Below, piece after piece: positions 6,391-10,650 of a stretch of DNA of 10,650 nt. The notes under the pieces are model-generated. The model ran no database searches, was not told where the DNA came from, and saw only the letters and a list, made by a program, of their open reading frames with translations. The first letter of the stretch is position 1, and every line of letters begins with the position of its first letter. Source of the DNA: Flavobacteria bacterium RIFCSPLOWO2_12_FULL_31_7 (GTDB lineage: Bacteria > Bacteroidota > Bacteroidia > Flavobacteriales > Flavobacteriaceae); assembly GCA_001800945.1 (NCBI GenBank), contig MGWJ01000011.1, forward strand, positions 545 through 11,194. The letters run 5' to 3'. The translations under genes and the position numbers were made by a program.

Positions 6391-7056
6391 ATGCTAACAA
6401 AATCCACTTTTGAATATTTAGAATTACTGACTAAAAACAACAACCGCGATTGGTTTACTGAAAACAAAAAGCGTTTTGAAACGGAAAATAATTTAGTAAA
6501 AGCTTTTTTCACAGAAGTTTTAGCTGATTTGGAAAAAATCGATAGTATTGAAAAAATGCAAGTGTTCAGAATTTATCGTGATGTGCGTTTTTCTAAAGAC
6601 AAATTACCTTATAAAAATCATTTTTCTGTTGGTTTTTCTAGAACTAAGCCTATGCTTCGTGGTGGTATGTATTTGCATATTGAAAATAATGCTAGCTTTG
6701 TTGGTGGCGGATTTTGGGAACCCAATAACGAAGATTTACTAAGAATTCGTAAAGAATTAGAACTTGATGCTTCGGATTTACGAGAAATTATTACCGATGA
6801 AACATTCAAAAAATTCTTCGGAACCTTACAAGGTGAAGAATTAAAAACAGCTCCAAAAAACTTTGACAAAACACATCCAGACATCGATTTAATCAGAAAA
6901 AAACAATATTTATTGACCAGAAAATTTTCTAATAAGGAAGTCTTATCTCCGAATTTCAAAGAAGAAATTATCGCAACTTTTGCAGCGATGCGACCATTTT
7001 TCAATTACATGAGCGATGTGTTAACGACTGATTTAAATGGGGAAAGCTTGTTTTAG
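6391..7056 (+). CDS. DUF2461 family protein (TIGR02453-like)
   Basis: Conserved bacterial protein of unknown biochemical function, 221 residues from the chosen start, which matches the family's usual ~220. Family hallmarks are NNNRDWFTENKKRFE near the N-terminus, the central FRIYRDVRFSKDKLPYK and NHFSVGFSR segment, GGMYLHIENN followed by SFVGGGFWEP, and a C-terminal PKNFDKTHPDIDLIRKKQYLL segment. An in-frame ATG at 6337 would add 18 hydrophobic residues (KLSIYFSIFIF region). I prefer 6391 because the conserved sequence begins with LTKSTFEYLELL, and the extra stretch looks like translated AT-rich spacer rather than a signal peptide: the mature protein has no secretion features. It lies 61 nt after the epimerase gene in the same direction and may be co-transcribed. 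Its stop overlaps the end of the opposing gene by 4 nt. Confidence 0.85.
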   Translation: MLTKSTFEYLELLTKNNNRDWFTENKKRFETENNLVKAFFTEVLADLEKIDSIEKMQVFRIYRDVRFSKDKLPYKNHFSVGFSRTKPMLRGGMYLHIENNASFVGGGFWEPNNEDLLRIRKELELDASDLREIITDETFKKFFGTLQGEELKTAPKNFDKTHPDIDLIRKKQYLLTRKFSNKEVLSPNFKEEIIATFAAMRPFFNYMSDVLTTDLNGESLF

Positions 7057-8069
7057 TTTTTATTAAAACGAATAAAAGAATTTTGAATTTTTAAAATATA
7101 AGAACCATTTTGTAACTGACTAACATTTATACGATTGGTTTCAAATTTTCCTTTTAAAACTTCTTTTCCTTTAAGATCAAATATTTGATATTTTTCTAAA
7201 ATTTCTTCTGTTGTTATGTTTATGAAATCTGAAGTTGGATTTGGATAAATGTTATAAGTAATTTTATGATTTACAGAAATTCCTAATGCAGCAAGTGGAA
7301 TGCTAGAAATTTTTCCGCTAACTGTCGAAATGAAATATATCGTATTGTTATAAATAGTTATTCCGTTTGGCCATGAACTTGGAGCTAGTGTAACTTGATT
7401 AATTAATTGACTGCTAATTAAATCATAATACGAAATTTTATCTGTTTGACTTTCACATATATAACATATGTTATTTTCAATTACAATTCCTGCTGCATAA
7501 TTTAAATTTCCTAAAATGATACTCAAACTATTATCTACAAGATTTATTTTGTAAAGTTTATTGGTTGTATTAGATGTAAAATATAAATTATCACCTTGGA
7601 GATTAAAATAATTAGGTTTATAACCAATTAAATAGTCGGTTTTACTGCCATTTGATAAATTCACTTTAATAATTTTTGAATCCAAATATTGACCAACATA
7701 TAAAAAGTTATCTTTAATAACCATCGGTCCATAAATATCAGTGATTTCAATAGGAGAAGTTCCTGGATCTAATAAGTTGATTTTAAAGACATTATTAGAT
7801 TGCTCCGTAGCCACATATAAATCTGTGTTATGCAATAATAATTGTGTTGGTTTACCACCTAAAATTTTAAATACTTCTGGAGTTTGTGTACTGTTCCCAA
7901 TTATTGGATATTTATAAATAGTGAAATTTGAATAGGAACTAAAATAAATATTGTCTTGATAAACTACTAAATTGGTAATTCCATTATACAGTCCATTTAG
8001 CAAATTGGTTACTTGTGAATTTGCTATTGTAAAACAAAATAATAACAAGGTTAACAATTTAATTTTCAT
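7053..8069 (-). CDS. Secreted beta-propeller protein with T9SS type A sorting domain
   Basis: Predicted secreted or surface-attached protein of unknown role. Residues 1-18 form a Sec signal peptide (KIKLLTLLLFCFTIANS), with likely cleavage before Q19. Residues ~30-265 hold about six repeats of a propeller blade with the pattern N-x-L/I-Y-F/V, a short turn, then K-I-x-x-I/V-x-L: near 40-56, 83-99, 121-138, 160-177, 200-217 and 241-259. This resembles the NHL/YVTN/SMP-30 type of six-bladed propeller. Residues ~271-338 are a Por secretion-system C-terminal sorting domain: NIYPNPTSDFINI (274-286), then YQIFDLKGKEVLKG, then LQNGSYILKI. The family is exported across the outer membrane by the type IX system with removal of this tail. 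No catalytic motif is visible, so binding or adhesion is inference. It is a lone gene, convergent with the DUF2461 gene and overlapping it by 4 nt. Confidence 0.88.
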   Translation of the reverse strand: MKIKLLTLLLFCFTIANSQVTNLLNGLYNGITNLVVYQDNIYFSSYSNFTIYKYPIIGNSTQTPEVFKILGGKPTQLLLHNTDLYVATEQSNNVFKINLLDPGTSPIEITDIYGPMVIKDNFLYVGQYLDSKIIKVNLSNGSKTDYLIGYKPNYFNLQGDNLYFTSNTTNKLYKINLVDNSLSIILGNLNYAAGIVIENNICYICESQTDKISYYDLISSQLINQVTLAPSSWPNGITIYNNTIYFISTVSGKISSIPLAALGISVNHKITYNIYPNPTSDFINITTEEILEKYQIFDLKGKEVLKGKFETNRINVSQLQNGSYILKIQNSFIRFNKN

Positions 8070-8380
8070 AATTATAAGATTTAAAGTTAATTTATAACTT
8101 TTGAAAAAATAGTATAATAATTCAATAGCAGTTTTACATCTGCAATTAATAATTTAAAATTATATTCAAAAGTAAATTAACAAGATGTGGAGGGAATCTA
8201 TTCGTGATAGATATAAATCTTGTTTATGGTATATGATATTACTAATCAATGCTTAATAAGAATTGAATTTACAAAAAAAGTAGTAATCTAAATAACTATT
8301 TATAAAAAAAATAATAATTTTATTTAGAAAAGATAAGAATTGGTAATATATAGATATGTAAATGTTTGAATTTTACAAAA
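8070..8380. other. AT-rich intergenic spacer (311 nt) between the mutS2 stop and the T9SS gene start
   Basis: No credible gene is seen on either strand. It should contain the 3' end of the mutS2 transcript and the promoter of the propeller gene, both on the minus strand. Weak candidates for a mutS2 terminator are an AT-only stem, TGTAAA/TTTACA (8357-8362 with 8372-8377), and an 8-bp stem, CTAAATAA/TTATTTAG (8288-8295 with 8320-8327). The latter is followed on the minus strand, about 10 nt later, by a run of seven T. Both stems lack G/C pairs and are unconvincing. I could not find a good TTTG/TAnnTTTG pair for the propeller gene; TAACTTTA on the minus strand (8082-8089) is a one-mismatch -7 box. 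Confidence 0.6.
8176..8227. other. Nested hairpin in the mutS2/propeller spacer, function unknown
   Basis: The outer stem ATTAACAAGAT (8176-8186) pairs with ATCTTGTTTAT (8217-8227) over 11 bp with one mismatch. An inner stem, ATCTAT-TCGTG-ATAGAT (8196-8212), is perfect over 6 bp. The two are separated by a purine-rich internal bulge, GTGGAGGGA (8187-8195), the most G-rich patch in this spacer. It could be a small structured RNA, an attenuator-like element in the propeller gene's leader, or a protein-binding site. It could also be chance, given the high AT content. Confidence 0.35.
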
Positions 8381-10546
8381 TTACGCTGGTTGTACATATT
8401 CCAAATCATCTAAATTTGCTTTCGACATGAACATACCATAATTGACAGAAACTTTGTTTTTTTCAATTTTTTCTATAGTTCCGATGGCTTTTCCATCTTT
8501 CATACGAACTCTATCGCCAACTTTTAAAATTACAATTGGTTTTTCTGGAACTAATTTGGCTTTGATTTTCTTTTCTTTTTTCTCGATTCGAATTTCTTCT
8601 ACTTTAACTTTTACTTCTTCAATTACTTGTTTTACAACAACTTCTTGTTTCTTTTTTTCTTTGGCGGATATTTTCTTTCGTTTTGAATTTTCAATTTCAA
8701 CCACTTTTAAAAACTCACCAATTAAAGCCTTTTTATCTTTGTTATTGAAATATTTCTCAGCAATATCATCAATTTTCTGACCCATGTAAATCAAACGCTG
8801 ATTGGCATCGTACAATTCCTGATAACGTTCTAATTTATCTTGAATTTTACTATTTATAGTTTCCATTCTCTTACTTTCTTCACGCGCTTTAATTTCTTCT
8901 TCTTTTAAAGTAATGGATGTTTTTTCCATTTTTGAGCGCTCTTTTTGTAAAGTCGCAATGGTTTTGTCAAATCGGACTTTCGTATTTTCAATTTTCTTTT
9001 TGGCACGATTAATCAATCCGTACGGAATTCCGTTTTTCTGTGCGACTTCAAACGTAAATGAACTTCCTGGTTGACCTAAATGCAATTTATACATCGGTTC
9101 TAACGATTTTTCATCGAATAACATGTTGGCGTTACTCGCAAAAGGCAATTCGTTGGCTAGTATTTTTAAGTTGGTATAGTGAGTAGTGATAATTCCATAA
9201 GCTTCTCGGTCATAAAATTCTTCTAAGAAAATTTCTGCTAAAGCACCACCTAATTCTGGATCAGAACCCGTTCCGAATTCGTCAATTAAAAATAAGGTTT
9301 TATCGTTACATTTTTTCAAGAAATAATTCATGTTTTTTAAACGATAACTATATGTACTTAAATGATTTTCAATAGATTGATTATCTCCAATATCTGTTAA
9401 AATTCTATCAAATAAAAAGGTTTCACTTCGTTCGTGAACAGGAATTAGCATCCCACATTGCAACATCAATTGTAATAAACCAATGGTTTTTAAGGAAATG
9501 GTTTTTCCACCAGCATTCGGACCAGAAATAACAATAATTCGGTTATTACTTTCTAATTCAATAGTTTGTGGAAAAGTAGGTTTGTTTTCTGCTTTATTAT
9601 TCAATAGTAAAATAGGATGGAAGGCTTCTCTAAAAAACAACCGCTTTTCTTCATTAATTTTGGGAAGAATTCCGTTAATTCTGTTGGCATATTTTGCTTT
9701 TGCAGCAATTAAATCAATATCAGAAAGGAAATCTTGATATTGCGCAATTAAATTTACATAAGGTCTTATAGTTGCAGAAAGAACACGTAAAATTCGCATG
9801 ATTTCTTCGCGTTCTTCAAATTCTAAATTATTTAATTCTCGAGAGTATTTTAATGTCGTTTCTGGTTCAATATAGGCGATACTTCCAGTTTTAGAGTTTC
9901 CTAAAATAGAACCTTTAACTTTTTTTCGATACATCGCTTGAACCGCTAAAACTCTACGATTATCTACTACAGTTTCCTTAATATCATCCAAATAACCTAA
10001 AGAATTAAAATGTGACAAAGCCATTCCAAAACTCTGATTAATTTTACCACGAACTACATTGATATTTCTTCGAATATTAACTAAATCTGGCGAAGCATCA
10101 TCTTTAATTTCACCATATTTATTTACTATTTCTTCAATCGCTTTCGCCACAAATGGTGTAAATTCTATTTCTGATGATTTTTTGTATAATTTAGGATAAT
10201 AATCGTTAAATTTCTTTAAAAACTTCAGATATTCATTTGTCGATTTACTTAAATCTAGAATTTTTTTAATGGCTGCTAATTCCAAAAAACTATCTTCAAT
10301 TGCTAATAATTTCAAATCACTGGTTACGGTTTCAAAACCATGATTAGGCAATGCATTGTTATTTGTAAAAGAAGAAACATATTCATTCGTGTACGCCAAT
10401 TCTGAAAACAAAACTTCTTTGTTTTTAAAAGGCTGAATTTGAAGTGCTTTTTCCATCCCGATATCTGTATTACATCGGTCAGAAATGGTTTGTAATATGG
10501 TATGAAATTCTAAGTCTTTTAGTGTTTTTTCGGTAATTGAAATCAT
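8381..10546 (-). CDS. mutS2: MutS2-family DNA-binding ATPase lacking the Smr domain
   Basis: Homologue of the MutS2 branch, whose members suppress recombination in some bacteria and act in ribosome-collision rescue in Bacillus subtilis. Residues ~1-300 are the core/lever and clamp helices (NIRRNINVVRGKIN, AYIEPET). The ABC-type ATPase spans ~305-510: Walker A GPNAGGKT (342-349), DNQSIENHLSTYS signature (388-400), Walker B LFLIDE with D422 and E423, GTGSDP, and H-loop H456 in ITTHYTN. Residues ~515-605 form a charged coiled coil, followed by a lysine/glutamate-rich linker (622-665). It ends in a small KOW-like beta domain (VGDRVRMKDG through DDLEYV, 675-717). The protein stops at 721 residues, against ~785 for B. 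subtilis MutS2, with no C-terminal Smr endonuclease domain. It lacks the N-terminal mismatch-recognition domains of MutS. The ATG at 10546 fits the conserved N-terminus, ISITEKTLKDLEF. Confidence 0.93.
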   Translation of the reverse strand: MISITEKTLKDLEFHTILQTISDRCNTDIGMEKALQIQPFKNKEVLFSELAYTNEYVSSFTNNNALPNHGFETVTSDLKLLAIEDSFLELAAIKKILDLSKSTNEYLKFLKKFNDYYPKLYKKSSEIEFTPFVAKAIEEIVNKYGEIKDDASPDLVNIRRNINVVRGKINQSFGMALSHFNSLGYLDDIKETVVDNRRVLAVQAMYRKKVKGSILGNSKTGSIAYIEPETTLKYSRELNNLEFEEREEIMRILRVLSATIRPYVNLIAQYQDFLSDIDLIAAKAKYANRINGILPKINEEKRLFFREAFHPILLLNNKAENKPTFPQTIELESNNRIIVISGPNAGGKTISLKTIGLLQLMLQCGMLIPVHERSETFLFDRILTDIGDNQSIENHLSTYSYRLKNMNYFLKKCNDKTLFLIDEFGTGSDPELGGALAEIFLEEFYDREAYGIITTHYTNLKILANELPFASNANMLFDEKSLEPMYKLHLGQPGSSFTFEVAQKNGIPYGLINRAKKKIENTKVRFDKTIATLQKERSKMEKTSITLKEEEIKAREESKRMETINSKIQDKLERYQELYDANQRLIYMGQKIDDIAEKYFNNKDKKALIGEFLKVVEIENSKRKKISAKEKKKQEVVVKQVIEEVKVKVEEIRIEKKEKKIKAKLVPEKPIVILKVGDRVRMKDGKAIGTIEKIEKNKVSVNYGMFMSKANLDDLEYVQPA

Positions 10547-10560
10547 AGTAAAATAAAATT

Positions 10561-10568
10561 CAAATTTA
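10561..10568 (-). promoter_or_regulatory. Putative -7 box for mutS2
   Basis: On the minus strand this reads TAAATTTG, a perfect match to the Bacteroidetes primary-sigma -7 consensus TAnnTTTG, with its downstream edge 14 nt before the mutS2 ATG. That would give a very short leader of about 8 nt. No TTTG -33 box occurs at the usual distance upstream, so the call rests on one element only. Confidence 0.35.
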
Positions 10569-10589
10569 CAACATAAGAAATCAATTTTA

Positions 10590-10597
10590 TATATTTG
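10590..10597 (+). promoter_or_regulatory. Putative -7 box for a gene beyond the right edge
   Basis: TATATTTG matches TAnnTTTG. A one-mismatch -33 box, TTTA (10565-10568), lies 21 nt upstream of it, within the usual spacing. Transcription would start near 10604, so the ATG at 10601 would not be the start codon. The frame opened by that ATG closes after 13 codons anyway (TAA at 10640-10642). It faces the mutS2 -7 box, making this a compact divergent promoter region, and its gene is not visible. Confidence 0.3.
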
Positions 10598-10650
10598 TGT
10601 ATGAAAAGTGTAGAAATTATTAAAAATTTAATGACTGTTTAACTTCTAAC

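Noticed and set aside
6618..7004. 128-codon minus-strand ORF
   Set aside because: Antisense shadow of the DUF2461 gene, whose conserved motifs support the plus strand.
8191..8251. Short ORF beginning GTG (8204) after a GGAGGG sequence
   Set aside because: About 10 codons only, Shine-Dalgarno use is rare in Bacteroidetes, and the GGAGGG is better explained as the bulge of the nested hairpin.
8442..8780. 112-codon plus-strand ORF rich in S, F and I
   Set aside because: Antisense to the lysine-rich 3' end of mutS2; the F/S/I richness simply mirrors K/E/R-rich codons.
10601..10642. Plus-strand ATG ORF at the right edge
   Set aside because: Closes after 13 codons, and the putative -7 box just upstream would place the transcript start after the ATG.
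1..10650. Defence system, prophage, CRISPR, insertion sequence or biosynthetic cluster
   Set aside because: All substantial ORFs are assigned to histidine synthesis, housekeeping enzymes, a DUF2461 protein, a T9SS cargo or MutS2. The inverted repeats are short, non-coding and mutually different, and no transposase, integrase or spacer array is present.

Overview
The window looks like chromosomal DNA of a member of the Flavobacteriaceae (Flavobacterium or a close relative). The evidence is strongly AT-rich DNA, no clear Shine-Dalgarno sequences, Bacteroidetes-type -7 boxes (TAnnTTTG), a secreted protein with a type IX secretion (T9SS) C-terminal sorting domain, a fused HisB and a fused HisIE. 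I see no phage, plasmid, insertion sequence, CRISPR array, tRNA or rRNA. This is mostly an ordinary housekeeping region, and I do not find a convincing new multi-gene system. The most unusual content lies between the genes.

Positions 2-4683 (+ strand) hold the distal part of a histidine biosynthesis operon in the order hisC (5' end cut off by the window edge), hisB, hisH, hisA, hisF, hisIE. Together these cover the steps from PR-ATP hydrolysis (HisE) through cyclohydrolysis (HisI), isomerisation (HisA), imidazole ring formation (HisFH), dehydration (HisB C-terminal half), transamination (HisC) and dephosphorylation (HisB N-terminal half). hisG and hisD are missing and would be expected just upstream of position 1. 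hisC/hisB overlap by 1 nt and hisH/hisA are 1 nt apart. The other three junctions are each filled by a different inverted-repeat element with its own repeated word.

Positions 4761-7056 (+ strand) hold a hotdog-fold acyl-CoA thioesterase, an enolase-superfamily dipeptide epimerase and a DUF2461 protein. A fourth, longer inverted-repeat element of the same style lies between the thioesterase and the epimerase. The DUF2461 gene converges on, and overlaps by 4 nt, a minus-strand gene (7053-8069) for a secreted six-bladed beta-propeller protein with a T9SS tail.

Positions 8070-8380 form a 311-nt AT-rich spacer with one nested hairpin. Positions 8381-10546 (- strand) hold a MutS2-family ATPase that lacks the C-terminal Smr nuclease domain of the classical family. 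The last ~100 nt carry putative divergent -7 boxes and the probable upstream region of a plus-strand gene outside the window.
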